A stretch of 64,000 bases of DNA from Tyto alba (taxonomy: Eukaryota > Chordata > Aves > Strigiformes > Tytonidae), in contig NW_024881296.1 in NCBI RefSeq assembly GCF_018691265.1, forward strand, positions 6,727,427 to 6,791,426, read 5' to 3'. The position numbers and the translations under genes were made by a program. Below, piece by piece: positions 38,050 through 52,360 of the stretch; the stretch's first letter is position 1, and every line of letters begins with the position of its first letter. The notes under the pieces were generated by a model. The model made no database searches. It was not told where the DNA came from and saw only the letters and a program-made list of their open reading frames with translations.

Positions 38050-38340
38050 ATGATTCTTACTAGACTACGAGGGGATTTTTATGGCAGGGTGGCAAGCTCG
38101 GCAGCTCTGTCCGGGGTCGGAGGCCGGGTGAGTTGCCCCCCTGCCCGGCTGCGGGAGGGGGCTGGCGTGCCCCAGGAGCTCAGGGCGGTGGGTCAGAAGG
38201 TGGCACTGTTCCCCCTCTGTAGGGCTCGAGTCCTGCCAGGGTGCTCCGAGCCAGAGACCATCCTCTCGGGTGCCCGCTGCGTAATGTGCTTCTGGTCCTG
38301 CATTTCCATGAACAAGAAATTCCTGTTTTCCAGGTAGAAA
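38050..38340 (+). other. Small CpG-rich block with open frame and donor-like site
   Basis: About 230 bases (38095-38290) with roughly a dozen CpGs in otherwise CpG-poor DNA. An ATG at 38050 opens a frame of 95 codons, and within it GGAGGCCGG is followed by GTGAGTT, a good splice-donor match near 38128. This could be an alternative first exon whose coding part begins MILTRLRGDFYGRVASSAAL, a noncoding promoter-proximal exon, or a chance GC-rich patch. No TATA box, acceptor or family similarity settles it. Confidence 0.25.
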
Positions 38341-38344
38341 ATGA

Positions 38345-39300
38345 GTGACTACAGTAGTGACTGAAGGCAGGATGGAAAAAAGTTTTGAGGAGAGCTCCTC
38401 AAACCATACAGAAAGTGGATTTTAAGAAATCCTTAAGAAGCCCAGGAGAAAGAGGTGGTGACTTCGGGCAGCAGGAGTGGAAGTGTCAGAGTTTTCTGAG
38501 ATGACCGTACCTGGCCCCCTGTTCTCTGTTTGCCCAGTTTGGCTGGCCAGTAACTCTTACAGATCATCTGATTTGGTGGGAGAACAAGCGTTCAAAACTC
38601 TGTTAAAAAAATTATGACAATATCAACATGTTTAATGTTTTTCAAGAAATCATAGCTGTCCAAACATCACAGATCTTCCCACAAGAATGTATTTTGAGCA
38701 AAGATGCAATGCCAGAAATCAAGGTTAGGCAGCTGTATTTTCCTTTCCTGACATGCTCCACTTTGTTTTAGTGAAGCGGTGCTCGCTTCCTGCTGCTGAT
38801 TGCAGTGTTCTGCCTTGTTTAAATATCTTCTGGGGAAGACCAAGGAGAATGAAGCTATTAAAAAAAAAAAAATCCCAGGTTCTCTGGGATCATTTCAAAT
38901 GAATCACTATTAAGCAATTCTGCCTCACAACTTTTTAGAAAGTGAATATTTAATTGCTGCTACTGAAATGCATTTTCTTAGGGAACAGTTCCCCTTTGGA
39001 CATCTCCTTTCTCTTTGGGTAATTGAGTTTTAAAAATGCTGAAAATTGGAACAATACATGATTAAAAATATTAGTTAAACCAGTCATTAGGGAAGTGATA
39101 GCAGACTGAGTCTCATGTGAAACACAGAGAAAGCAGAGAAGCTTTTTTTCTCCCTCTGTGCTTGCTCTGATCCTGAGTAGATGCATCTTGAAGAAAAGTC
39201 TGACACAAATTCCTATACATTTGTGTGCCTGTATATGTTAAAGAGAAACTTTTAATTTATGTTTCTGTGGGGATGTAGAAATGCAGAATGACAGATTTTT
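38345..39300. other. Noncoding DNA
   Basis: AT-rich with an A12 tract near 38860-38872. No exon or mobile element is recognised. Confidence 0.5.
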
Positions 39301-39318
39301 TTTTTTTTTTTTCCTCAG

Positions 39319-39438
39319 AATAAAATATTTGGCAGTTTCTCTGCCTCTTTAATGGATGTAAAATGCGATGGGAGTAACATTAGCCATCAGGAACCTGATG
39401 GAAAAGAACAGCAAATTGAAATGAACAGCTGTAATTGA
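39319..39438 (+). other. Candidate terminal exon or conserved element
   Basis: A long T tract and TTCCTCAG (ending 39318) form a strong acceptor. The next 39 codons are open in one frame, with a peptide starting NKIFGSFSASLMDVKCDGSN and ending EQQIEMNSCN, then TGA at 39436-39438. AATAAA follows immediately (39439-39444). Acceptor, frame, stop and polyA signal in the right order would fit an alternative last exon. The sequence also has the look of a conserved noncoding element (CAGCTG and TAATTG cores at the end), so the frame may be fortuitous. No family is recognised. Confidence 0.28.
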
Positions 39439-39444
39439 AATAAA

Positions 39445-42400
39445 GAAAGAAAATAACTCAGGAGTTGATTTTTAAAAATTTGGAGAATTCAACTGCAGCT
39501 GAATAGTCCTTTAAAGACAGAATTTTCTTCACAGTAGATCCTATTGAATCTTGTAGTAACATGTTGCTTCCCTGCCTCTGCAAATTCATTTGTGCTTGTA
39601 ATCTAATCCTTCTAAGGCTAATCTAAGCCTTCCTGTGCTACTAAATAGATAGATATAATAAGCAGTCTATTGATTTGTGCTATTCTACCTGGTTTCAGAA
39701 GCACTTATTATACCAAATAGCTTTTACTTTGCTGGGTACTCTAGCTCTTCTGTTTTTGCTTCTGAGTTTTCATGCAATAGTAAGCATCTTATAGTGCTTA
39801 CTTTCTGAAATATGCCTTTTGTGTGTTTGTATTCTGACAGCGTATTAATTTTCTTTCAATTTATGTATAGTTTCTGATCTTTCATGTGTTACTGTCTTCC
39901 ATCTAAAGCATTTTTCGCCCAGCTGAGTATTTATAAGTCCTTGCCAGCTATTTATAATTCACTAAAAGCCTATTTTCTGTTTCACACATCAGTTTGCATT
40001 GCAGGTAGGGTGGAATCTGTTATGTATTTGTGTGCTGGTTTCTCCCCAAAAGCATACCCAGTGTATTATACAGACAAATCCGTTTATTCTTACCACTGTC
40101 CATGAGGAGGTTACAGCTATTTAGCTGGTCATGTTTGTGGACCTGGAAGCATTGTGCAGAGGCCCATGACTCAAACATCCAAATTAATTTTCAGTGTCTC
40201 TTTATTTTCATACGTTCTACCTGGTTTTGCATATATCACAGTCACTTCTTCCAGGATTTACCAGAACTTTGGTGAATTCAGCCCCTGTAGATCCATTAGG
40301 AAGTTGCCAAACAGATGTGTTTGAGGTACGAAGAAAGAAATTGATAAAATCCTCTTCTCTGTCACAGCTATATCCATCCTAGTGTATGAGGACCGACCGT
40401 TTTTATGCAGTTGACTATGAAACTTGTCCATTGAATGATTTATTTTGTGTAGTCTGAAATCCCTTTGGTTTAAGATTACATAATTTTGGAGTCACCTGGA
40501 TGTTATTTCAAGTATGCTTCTGCAGAGAATAATGATGCATCATGGGTCAGCATTTAGAGAATAAGCAGCTTTATAAGGCAGTTGTTTAGCTAAAATTTCA
40601 GAAGCTAACCACAAAGTTATCTAAAGAATGTATTTTAAGATCACCTGTGGTTGGGCAGAGTTATAGCCAGCGTACTGTGATGACTTTATGGCTTGATAAG
40701 ACTGACCTGAATGGACTAGAGAGTTTAGACCAATCAGATGACTTGACCAAAATAATATCCTATGGCCCTTTCTTTTATTTTTATGTGACATCCTTTGGCT
40801 TCCCTAGAGTTGCAGTCCTGTGGTAGAACTTCATTAGGATAGCCCTTCTGTTGTGTCTATATGCTTCTGTTGCAGCTGTTTGCCCAAAAGGTAGGTAGTC
40901 CTGCAATACTTGTTACTGGGAACTCCCTGCCTTAATTTGTTGTGGGCCTCCTCTCCTCATTATTAGACTGTGACTTCTTGGTCTGTGGCTGTGGGATGGT
41001 GGTGCCGGGTTTATTTCTGTGGTAGAAACTAAATAGTTTTTCTGTGTTAGTTGAATTTTCATGTAAGCAATGTATTCTATGTTAAATTCCCAGATCCTCT
41101 AAGTTTTCCTCATAGTCAGCTGTTCTTTTAATTTGGATGGGGAAGAAAGTGTCTCTGCGGGATTCTGAGGATTTCTACACCTCCTGCAACTTAATTTTAC
41201 CCCCTTCTTTAGAACAGGCCAGTATTGCTTATCAGGCATTGGGGTCACTGGCATCAGACCACACTGTTGTGAGCTGAGGCATTCTGTTTTTTCCCAGAAG
41301 CGAAACCAGACTTCTTTAGAGAGGCACTTAGCCCAAGAAGGGAGAGGATTTCCTAGGATTTTAATCATACCCCATATGTTTTCACCCAAACTAATGTGCT
41401 TTAGAGCTGTGCTAATTGACCTGATGTTCTGGTTTTAGATTCGTGGTAGTAACCCTCAGAGCTAATTTACACAATGTACTTTGAACTGAACTTGGTAATG
41501 CAAATACAGTGTCCTATTAGCAAACTACGAATGGTTCCTACTGGGATTTGTACAATGATTCTGAGCTCATTATTACTGTCATTCAATACTGGAGATGAGT
41601 AGAGGAAAAATAATTAAACAAACTAGTACTTGAAATCCCAAAAGGAATGTAAAATCAACAAAGTTGAAAACCCAGAAGTCTTAACTTGTGTTTAATATAT
41701 ACACTCTGTGGAAAGGGAAGGGGAAGCATGGGTATGTGTTAAACACTCAGCATAACTGCCCAGCCTAATTGAATGGAAAAATTGATACCCAGTGAATCAT
41801 GTATTTCCCCCAAATGATTCCATATTTCGCTGAATTTAAGACTGATAATGTTACATGGAAAATAGTGTAAGAAGTATTTTATTCTAATCCTCTTTTAAAT
41901 ATGTCATCTTCCAAAAGTGTTGCTTGGGGATTTAGCCGTGTGACTCCTACTGATATCACTGGAAGTTTCACAGCTAAAATGCACACACAGTGCTTTGAAA
42001 AAGTCTCTTGCAGTCCAACACCGTGGAAGCATTGCTGCATGAGCATTTCTTATTTCTACAACTTTACCTGGTCTGAGCAGCAAAATCTATGGGAGACCTT
42101 AAAGTTCAGAAAACTGTTGAATGTTCCTCAACTTTGCATGCAAATACAGGCTGGTACAAGTCCACTGCTATTAGACTGTGGGCATTTTGGCCCAACCTTT
42201 AAAACTCAGCTGGGGAAGGGGGAGGTGGGAAAAAGAGACAGGCTAACCACTCTGACTGTTCAACTGATGTATCAGTCAGCCAAGCAAAGAGGTAGCGGCT
42301 CAGCTGAAAAAATACTGTCCAATCTGGTGCTCTATAGCACTTGACTCTAAGGCACTCAGTTCAAGTCTGAGTAGTGGGCTATAATGTGCTCGTCAACTGC

Positions 42401-45400
42401 AGACCAACTCAGACCATCAGAGTTCCTCTTGAGCTCAGTTCTTCCAGCAAGGCTTTCTAACCTGCTCCTCATTATGACTCTTTTTTTCCTATTTGACTCC
42501 ATCTACTTCTTTTTTCTGGCACTACTCCAGTCTGTTCCTGGGCAGACTGTCACTCTTATACTGTTAACTGCCCAGTAATTAGACCAGATATCTGAGCAGG
42601 AAACCCAAGTCATCTTCTCTATGTTCAGGATGTGGGACTGGTGGAAAATTTAATTTCCTAGGTACAACAGCTCAAATTTGGTGTGATCCAGCTGGTGGCC
42701 TGCAGACAATTCCATCTACCTGGCCACCTTTTCCATGAGAGAGTGATGAGAAATGTGTAGATGCTGTCTGAAGAGCTGATTAGTTTCTCCTGGCCAGAAG
42801 AAGTAAGAGTTACTGCTGCTCTTGCACCCTAGTGAGAAGATTAGGTTGAGAGAGGAAGCATAAAATCCTAGTTTTGTACGTTTTGGAGCAGCCTCATAAT
42901 ACTGCTGTTGCTATGGGTTTTGGGATGTCCTGAAGATTTGGACCTTGACTTTTACCAGACTTGGACTTTTAGTTCATGTCTTCAAAATTTAAGAAATTAA
43001 AACTTTCCAGGAGCCCTCAAACAACAATTTGGTCATGAAGATTAGATCAACCGAGCATGTGAATTCATACCTAAAGAACATTTGTTATTAGAAAATGTTA
43101 AATTAAGCTACTGCAGAAAAAGTCCACATCAGCAATTGGGAAATTATTTCAACATCACCAGAATGACCAGTAAAGTTTCTACAAACTACCAACTTGGGAG
43201 TCCTTATTAGATTGTGCTAGAAGTTTTCTTTCTGGCAGTAACTTAAACACTGCAAATTTGGTATGGAGAGCAAAACCAGAAGTAAAATTCCTTGTGGTAA
43301 TGAATGATTTACAGCTTAAGTGAAAGAGCAAAGCTGACAAGAACTGAAAAAGAGGGATTTAAAAGGCAGAGGAGTGGAAAGAAACAAGAATGATGGAGGA
43401 GAAAATGACACAAACAATGTGGACTTAAGAGTTGGGGAAGGAGAAAACTAGGGTCATATGGCAGAGAAAATGTACAAAAAGGAAAATCATAGTCAAAAGT
43501 CCAGAAGTTTCACCTCCTCCAGAAATGGTTCTTTTCAGTGGGGAAAAAAAAAAAAAAAAAGCCACTGCATTAAAGCATTGTGCTGCTTTGAAGAGTGAAT
43601 CCCCTCCATTCTACTTAGAATATTGCAGTGCTGAGATTCCATGCCAACAGCAAGGTCTTTAATTCCCTTCTTTTATGGACATTAGTCAAACAGAGGTCTT
43701 AATTCAAATAAAAGATTTTTCTATTGGTGCTGAAACTGCTTCTATCTAGAAAGAGATTTTGAACTAGTAATAAGGCTGTTTTTTTCATCAACTCTCTAAG
43801 CAAAGTATGACTCAAGTCTCTTTTTTAGCCAGAAAAAGGGCTATGGGGAGCTCAAATATTTTGTAATTTAAACAGATAAGGGGAAAAGGCAGATTTATAT
43901 CTGGCTCTGGTGACAGAAGAGGGTATCAAGGAAAAAAAGATATGAAATGCAGAGTATCATAGGTGGAAATTACATGGTAATCTGCAATGTAGTAGGTTTT
44001 GTCTTCCATTGGAATGTCATTGGAATCTCTTGTTTATGGTGCAGCTGAAAGCAGTGTGTGCAACTCATAAAATGTAATTCATCATACATTTTGTTTCCTA
44101 TATCGTTATGGGAAGTCTTATGCCTTCATTGGGACCATTTTACCTTAGAGATATTAAACCTGTTGCTTTCAAGAGCTCTAGTGTAGCAGAGTTTTGCACC
44201 AGGAAGTTAACAAGAAAGCTAACAAAGATTTTAGGGTGTAAACAATATTTGTAAATCAGCCAATTAAATTAATGATCCTGTCTTGAAAGCAGCTCAAAAA
44301 ATGCCCACTCAACAGTGTGCACTTGTGTCTGACTGCCCTTTTGGGTGCTCAGGATTAGTATGAGCACTTAGTACACATACATTCTTGTAACTATGTCTGT
44401 TTTGCTCAGCTGCTGTAATTTTTCCAATTACATTTTGTAAATCTCTGCTCTAGCTTTGTGTGTTAGTAGCAGACATCACTACGTGTTCATGCTCAAAAGC
44501 GTCATGTTTACATTGATATGTCAAGTATAGCCAAATATTACTGATGGGTTTAATGAAACTTGTAAGCAGTTGTGTGCAGGTTGCACAATGCCAGGAGGAG
44601 GAGGAGGTGGCAGTCAGGGCAGATTATTAGGGATTAAGGAAAGTGATATACTAATGCTGTCTGCTTTACTCCTTGTGCCTGGAATGACTACAGAACATGC
44701 TCTGCTCAGCCTCTGTGCTGGGCAGCTTCACATTTTTTCTTGTTTAGAAGCCCTGTAATTGCATTGCCGAAAAGATGCCTGGTGTAGCCAGCAGTGACCA
44801 AGTTGTTTACAAAGAGTTTCTGAAAACTGCAGTGTATTGGACTATGTGGGACACTTTGTGTCTCTATATCAGTGCTCATTGTCAGCTATTTTTCAAAAAA
44901 GAAATTGCTGCTTCTCTGTAGTTTGAAGACCTGTTCTAGATCCTTGGAGAGAACAGCAGTGCAAAAACGCAAGTTAGTGCTATTTGCAGTTATCATTTGT
45001 AAGCGTTGGTACAGAAAGTCACTGCTTTATTTGATGTCATTTCAAGGTTGTTAAAAAATAGCTTGCAATGCTGAATATTCCTTTTTCTCATTGCTATTGC
45101 AGTTTGTATTACTTCTAACCTTCAGTATATACCTTTGAGCTCTGCTTTGCTTTCTTTAAAATAATCTGAAGGACTGATGTTTTAGCAGCCATTTGTTCTA
45201 CTGGAGTGAAGATAAGTGTTTGTCATTTTCCTTTGTCAGTGGTAACATTGGCCTTTTTTTAACACTTTTTTTCTTTTTTGTTGATTTCAAAGCTCTTATG
45301 CTTGTACTTGGCTCTTCCTTTCATCTCTTTTAGTAGCTAGATTCTGTGGCAGCATTTGGGAGCAAATTCCAATTTTTTTTTTTTTTTTTTTGGTCTGTGT

Positions 45401-48400
45401 TGCAGTGCTGTGTTTCTGTTACATAAAGAAGCATGTCTGAGCACAAATGTGTAAAATAATTGTACTTGTTGAAGCACAAAATATACTTTATTCTCTGTAT
45501 GATGGCTGTTTCTTTCTAGGTGCCTGAGTTCTTGCTACTTTGACTGGCCAACATGTTGAGCTGTAGAAAACATAATTAGCAATATTAAGAGTAGCATGAA
45601 ATTTTGTAGAGGCCTTTTGAAAGAAAATTTCTGGAGGGGTTAGGGTAATTCAAAGAAATCTTTGACCATCTTCCCTTTGTGACCTTAAATTAAAAGCCAA
45701 AATGGGTTACTCAGTATAATTTTTTGGTTGCAGTTCAGGGACTAAAACATTAGGTGTAATACTAAATACTTGAAAGTTCAGCAGAACGGTCACTGTGGGA
45801 GAACTTAAACTAGCTACTGTGTATTTTAGAAGCCTTGATGTTGCTCAGTGTCTCTGACATATGTCTGATGGATCATCCCTCTTAGCCATAAGGTATCCTG
45901 TTAAGCCCAAAATTGAATTGTGATTTCGCTTGTCTTGTAGTTTGTCTCCTCAGACAAAAAAATGTGAACTGTTCTTCCTTTTCATAATATAGGGATTAGG
46001 TGTTGTCAGTTATTGTCATGGAGCTTAGACCCTGCATAAAGCCTAATTGTTCTGTTATTTGTCTTATAGCTACATAAAATGGCTCATTCTGGCTCTTTTT
46101 GTTTTATCTAACAGTGTTAAAATAAATCTTGCTCTCAGGAAAAACTTGTGGCAATTTGAGTAACAAGTCTGAACTCTTTTGGTGCCTATGCGCATGTCAA
46201 GTCTGGCTGCCTTGTTAACTTGTGTAATGGTTTCCAGATGATCTCTTGTGACTGCTGACAATCTACAGAGGGCAAGTTGGACACATGGCTCTCCTTGATG
46301 TTCAGGCTTTGCTTTGCAAGGAGAAATGAGAAAAAAGAAAATGTTTTTGTTTTTTTTGGGGGGGTGGGGATCTGAACAGATGGTCAGCAGAGGACTGAAG
46401 TAGTAGGTTGTGAACAGGCAGAGAGGAAAACCAGGTAAGAGAAAACGTGAAGAAAATGTAAGTAGATTGTGCTCTTTCCCTCTGCCTTCTTCATTTCTCC
46501 CCAGTTGTTCAGTGAAGAATGGAAGGGAAATAGGAATGGAAAGTGAGAGGAAACATTCCTCATGGATTTTGGAAAGGATATGATACTTTCAGTGCTAAGG
46601 TACATTGATAAATTATTGTGTAATGTTCTACATAGAGTGACTTGAAGAGAATCTAGCAAAACAAGAGGGTCCTATCCATGGGATGGGGTGGGGGGGTAAA
46701 ACTCAACCCTTGCCTTGCCTGTGGGAGAATTCAGGAGCCTTCGTCCTCTGAGGATGTTCTCAGTGTGGATCTCCAGCATCCTTCCAGAAGCGGTGCTGTG
46801 CAGTCACTCTGGAGCTAAAAATTGTGCGTGGTTCCGTCTTAACTCATTTGAAATGAAGTAAAACCCGTCTGTAATGAAGAAAACCTTCCTGGGGGAAGCT
46901 GAGTTATTTATGTTAGCAGTTTAAAACAGAGAGATCGTTTGGGCTTCAGTTCAGATTTCCCTGCAGTGAGAATGTTGCCATCCGGTACCAGGCACGTTAA
47001 GAAGTAGGAATGGTTTTCTCCAGGTCTGTGGCGAATTTAAAGCCCCATTTGGTGTACCCCAAACATTTGTAGCTTTTGAATCATTTGTGGAAGAGTAACC
47101 AAACCTGTGATAGAGCGTCTGCACCTGACCTGTGGTTACTGCAGAGGTATGTGCAGTAGAGAAGTTGGAAGGCCTGGAGGCTGCTCCCGGAACCATGGCT
47201 GGACAGGTGGGTGGTCTTGCACTAATCACTTCATAACCCTCCCCACACTTATATAGCCTCTTAAAGTATCAAGGTAGGCCTGTTGTCCTGTAACTTCAGT
47301 GCTGTAGTCGCTTCTGGGTCAACATTTTACCTACCGCCCCTTTAATTTAGAAGCAGTATGCTTGCTTTGATACTGCATCATAAAATAATTCATAACATTT
47401 CAGATTTTTTTTTTTTTTTAAAAGGTAGATTATTTACTGAAAGTATTTAGAAAGTAATTTGTGTCCTTCCCCCTGCTGTCTCCCACATGTAGCACAGGAG
47501 GAACCACTGTGTGTCAGGCTTGCCAGATTTTACAGAAATCTGAAAGAAGCTCAGAAACCCTGTGAAAGTATGGTAATTCTCTTCAATTTAGGCAATTTTA
47601 ATCATCACAGAACTTGAAGGGTCACCTGTCTCTTTGGATGAAAAGTACCATATACAGTGAAGAAGGTTCATGAGGTAAATTCTGGGAATCTCTGTTCTTC
47701 AAATGTGCCTTCTTATGAAGGGTGGTTCCCCCCACCCTTTTCTATTCTGCAAACTTCTTATGCCATGCCCAGAGAGAAAGAATTGTAAAATGTTATAGGC
47801 AGAGTTGCTGGCACCTCCTGTCATTTATTTTTGTAAGGTCTAGTTTTTTGGTTTTATTTCTTTGTCAAATTTCTATTCGTGCTGAGATTTTGTATACCTT
47901 ATATCTGCCCTGACATCTAACTTGAGGGCAGGGCATGGCCTCTTTGTTAAAAACAGTATTTTCTATATACTATATATGTTTAGCTGTAATTTTTTTTACT
48001 TCAAAGGCAAGTCATCACTGGACTTGTTGCAGGCTCAAATTAATTGTTGCACCAAGGCCTACAAATGAAGCTAGCTGTAAATATGTTGGGAGCCTTGTAG
48101 GCAGAGACACAAAGCAGATGGAGCATGTTCTTTGCCTGCTTCTGCTACATGTAAAACCCTGCCATCTCTCCAAATGAGCTGGTACTTGGCCTTTCTAGGG
48201 TCTCCTAACCAGAGGAAGCTGGTTGTCTTGGGTATTGCAGTGCCCACCCACTCCCAGCATGTCTAGAGGTTAGACTGTGTGCTTCCTCCTCTTCAGGATG
48301 TACCCATGTATTTGAGAGAAGTTAGCAGTAGGTCTTCTGTATCAACAACCCCCTCAGGGAACTTCCTGAGGAAGATCAATTGTTCACTTTGTACTTTTCC

Positions 48401-51400
48401 TCTTTTCCTGTTTCAGTGCAGCGTAAGTGGGAAAATGCTATGCTGTCCTGTGTTCTGCCAATTTTGTATTTCTTTATTACTCTTCATATATTTTTATTAC
48501 TTCCCATGTTCACACAAAGGTTGAGGGTATGAAGTAGCAGTATGCTGTAAGATTTTAAATGTAAGAGTGAGCAAAGTATTTGAAGACAGTGGTGCTTAAG
48601 CTAGAACCTTTAATTGTTTATGTATCAGAAGAGTTGCTGTTACGGTATCAGAGCAGTTGAACACCTAATACTGGAGAAGCAACTGAACCTGGTGGCAGAA
48701 ATCTTCATATGAACACGATGCAACATACTACATCCATCTGAGAGCTGTGGAAGCAGTGGAGTGGTGTTTGACAGTAGATCCCTGAAAGTCCCCTGTTGTC
48801 TTGTGGGATGGGATTATGACAAAACCAACATTACCAAATGACCCAGCAGTTGCTGCATATTCTCTTCCATCCAAAGGAATTCAGGCTGTCTAGCAGCCCT
48901 GCTGCATTCTCACAGCTCAGTTCCAGCAAAACTGCTGTGCTTGAATTACCCGCTGGTGGGACGTCACTGCAAAGCATGACTTTGCATTTGTGTGGCAGGA
49001 CAATATCTTGTTCTCTAGGCCAGCTGCTTTCAGGAGGAGGAAGAAACCCTGTGGTTGAGTTATGGAATCATCTCCAATTAGGCAGATAGTATCTTCAACT
49101 CGATCAAGTAAGATTTGATTATGTCTTCAAATGTGTGGCTTCAATTTCATAGATGTTAATTACCAATTTTGTTGTTCCAGTTCACCTTTATGTAGTCTTC
49201 CTAGTCACAGAATAGCCAATCTATTTAAACTTCTCCTAAATTTTGGCCACCTTATTTGTGGTGGCAGTAATTTCCTCAGGCTAATTTTGTGCTGTCCTGC
49301 AATGATATTTAGAGGATTAGCACATTCCTTAGAACAAACCAAAGTTGCTGGAACTGATAGGTAGTAACTACATATCTCAGAGTTTACTTATTACTGGAAG
49401 ACAGTCAGTGAACCAGCATAGAATTTAGTTGATTGACTTAACTCAGAATGTTAGCTTTTTTGGAGTATTTGCATGTCTTTATCAAGGCACGTATTTTCCT
49501 CTCTTTAATCCTGGCCTTTTCTTTTCTTTTTACTTGAGTTTCCTGGGAATAATGCACTGGAGAGAGGCTGTTGTTCTTTATGCAGAGCTTGTTCCTTGGG
49601 TTTTTCCCGTCTGTCTGCAAGATGGAAAATTCCTTACCATTCTGTAATCCAAAATCTTGTTACTGGGCCTTGATAAATCATCTTGACGTGTAGTTGAGCA
49701 GCTGAGATGTCATCTCTGAAGTTTGACTGGCTTTTCAAGTTAACCTTTGAATATGTCAAAGCCATTCTGCAGTTTTCCAGATCCCAACTTCACACATTAA
49801 TGCAGCACTTCTTCCACAACCGAAAAGAGCCAGATATTTTCAACTAATCATGCCCTGCTTTCACTTTCCTTAGTGATAATTTCTACATTTAAAAAATAGA
49901 ATAGTGACAGGATGAGCAACCTTGTTCACACCTAATTCTGCCCTCAGAGTTTATCCCAGGTGGATCACTGCATGTCCATGCAGTTACTTCTATTTTTATA
50001 TCATTCTTAAGAGCTAAATCTCATCCTAGTTCCTTAAGTTGGGCAGAAATCTTACTGAAAGCAGCAGGAGTTTTGCTCTACCTGACTAATAAAGTATTTG
50101 AGAAGGAATGTAATGCTTGTGGATTGGAGAGGCAAATAGGCAATTGTGTAGGCTTCAGGTTTGTTGTGCAGGCAGGTAATGTCTGGCAGTTCTGTAGACC
50201 TGTAGGCTAGCGATTAAAACTGCTGTGATATTGGCTACCAATTTTTTGAGGCACCTAATTAAATTTTAAAGATTTATTCTTCTGTGGTGCCAACCATCCA
50301 CATCTGGAACTTCCACGTGGACACTGGGCTCAAGGTGTTCTCCAGTCAGATACTCAGTTTTAGAGTTTTTGAAAATATTGATCATAGAATCTAAAACATA
50401 TGACGTGGTCCATAGGTCTTTGTAAGCTCAATTTGTGGGGACCAAGACTGAAGAATAAAAATTATGATACACCTTCATGCTTAAATATTTGTAAGTAAGA
50501 GAGATGGCATTACCCCACTGGGGCAGCTTTCAGATCAGAAACAACATGTGATGTTATTTTCAAAGAACACTATGTAGGTTAATTATTGGAAGGTATTTAT
50601 GCAGCTTGTAAAATGGCAGATTTATGCTCTGTAACAACTAAAAAAGGCTACCACAGGAGCTTACCGCTGCCCCTTAGCTCTGTCTGACCAAGACTGATTC
50701 CAAGACTGGACTTTGCTGCTGTAAAGAGGAATAAAAATATGTGATGAAATAAGAGAAAGAAATGCTGAATCACTTTTCTTCAATTAGGGCTTCACAATAA
50801 AATTCTATTTTTAATCTTAGCAAATACCCTGGTGTCTGATCTTCTGTGAGTATTTATACTTCTTTATTTTAATAACTCCCCCCGAGGCCAATATGAGCTA
50901 AGTATGTAGACCCCCAGAGAACTGATGAAAAAAGCAATCCCATTCACTTAAATGTAAAAATAAACCATTTGGCATGTTTATGCAGAAAAGAATCTCATAA
51001 ATTATTATTACTTTTTTTTTTTTTTTCCTCTGTCATCTAGGACTTTCTTAGCAAGATTGAAGGCACACAAAGCTTCCTGTTTGCATTTTTTGCTTTGAAG
51101 TGATGGTGAACAGATTCATTAAATTAGAACAAAAAAAAAATCTGCTAATTTGTTGCTTGTCTTCTATTTCAAATGGATGATCTAAAAAGCTGAAAGTATT
51201 TCTGTGTTTGTGGCAGTGCTGCCTGCAGTTTGTTACAAGGGAAGTAACCTGCATCGGATTTTTAAGCAGTGTTTTCCTTCCAGCAAAATCTCCAGGTCAC
51301 AGCTCTTCCAATTACATGCAGAAGGCGGCAAGGAGACAAAGCTAGTCTGGGGAGCTTTCTCTTTCAGCAGCAAAGTTTGCATTTCTTTTAATGTAGTTAA

Positions 51401-52360
51401 AGCATTTGACAGGAGAGAGTAGGGTTTAGTGATGTGAGGTGATTTCCAAATGAGTGTTAGCTTTTTACTGACCTACTTTTGACTGGTGGTGTATTCTTGT
51501 CCATTACTTTTTGTCATTGAATAATGCTGATATATTAAGCCGTGTGCTTCAAGGGCATTGTAAAATTGCATGTAAGGGCAGGACTGAACTGTGAAAGTGC
51601 GAATTACTCTATCAAGATCACACCCAATTAAAAAGTGACAAGCACAGCAGGAGAAATTGAAAGCAAGGTTTATCTTTCATGTAACATAAGAAGTCACTAT
51701 ATCGGTAGGAAACAAAGTGAGTGTGAAACAGATTCTCCACCTCTTCTCATCCCCCTCCAAAAATTAATAATATCTGCTGACTTCATTATCTGAAAGAATA
51801 AGTCCCTGTGTTGTAATGGCTCATGCTGAAGGATATTACAGCAATGGTAAGAGAAGGGGAAGTACAGCAGCCGTACACCTTTAAGCTATCTGCTTTCAAA
51901 GCATGCACTGGTCCTTGGGTCAGCACGTTGGGGGTTGACAGATAGGGAGTTTGGAAGAAGTGGTGCTAGTTTATATAAAGCTGTAGTGTGTCATTAAAGG
52001 AAGACTTGCAGTCTTGCAGGCTCTCCACAGTTCCTCAGGAAGCGTAGGAATAAAAGCAGGGTAAGGAAACAGAGCTTCTACTAAGCCCTGTAGTTGCTAT
52101 AGAACTGCTACAAGCTAAGGAAATGTAGTTTCCAGTTCCATTCCAAAAATCTTTATATCACCTTTTGCATGACATTCACAAGCACTCTTCTAATGGTGAG
52201 ATGAGCCTGTGAATATATAAACAAATGCAGTTGTCTATGTACAATATAGTCTTCCAGAATTCTGCTGGCTCAAGATGTGTTGCGGAACCTGTTCTGATGG
52301 TGAACCTGAATTCAAGACAAAATTACGGACAAAATTGTGGTGCTTTCCAGAGTACCAGGG
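39445..52360. other. Noncoding DNA, about 13 kb
   Basis: The largest quiet stretch. It includes A17 at 43544-43560, T19 at 45373-45391 and poly-T near 47406-47419 and 51011-51026. The longest frame (41901-42344, 147 codons, + strand) has no recognisable domain, no flanking splice sites that fit and ordinary AT-rich codon composition. A tRNA-like run at 42325-42375 does not fold into a cloverleaf. I see no mobile element that I can name. Confidence 0.55.

Noticed and set aside
41901..42344. 147-codon + strand frame
   Set aside because: No family resemblance, no fitting splice sites, no codon bias; expected by chance in this much DNA.
42325..42375. tRNA-like segment with a TTCAAGTCT loop
   Set aside because: No closing acceptor stem or consistent D-arm; A-box absent.
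48401..48435. Possible 6-nt microexon (TGCAGC) between a strong acceptor and GTAAGT
   Set aside because: Too short to support without transcripts; either site may be cryptic.
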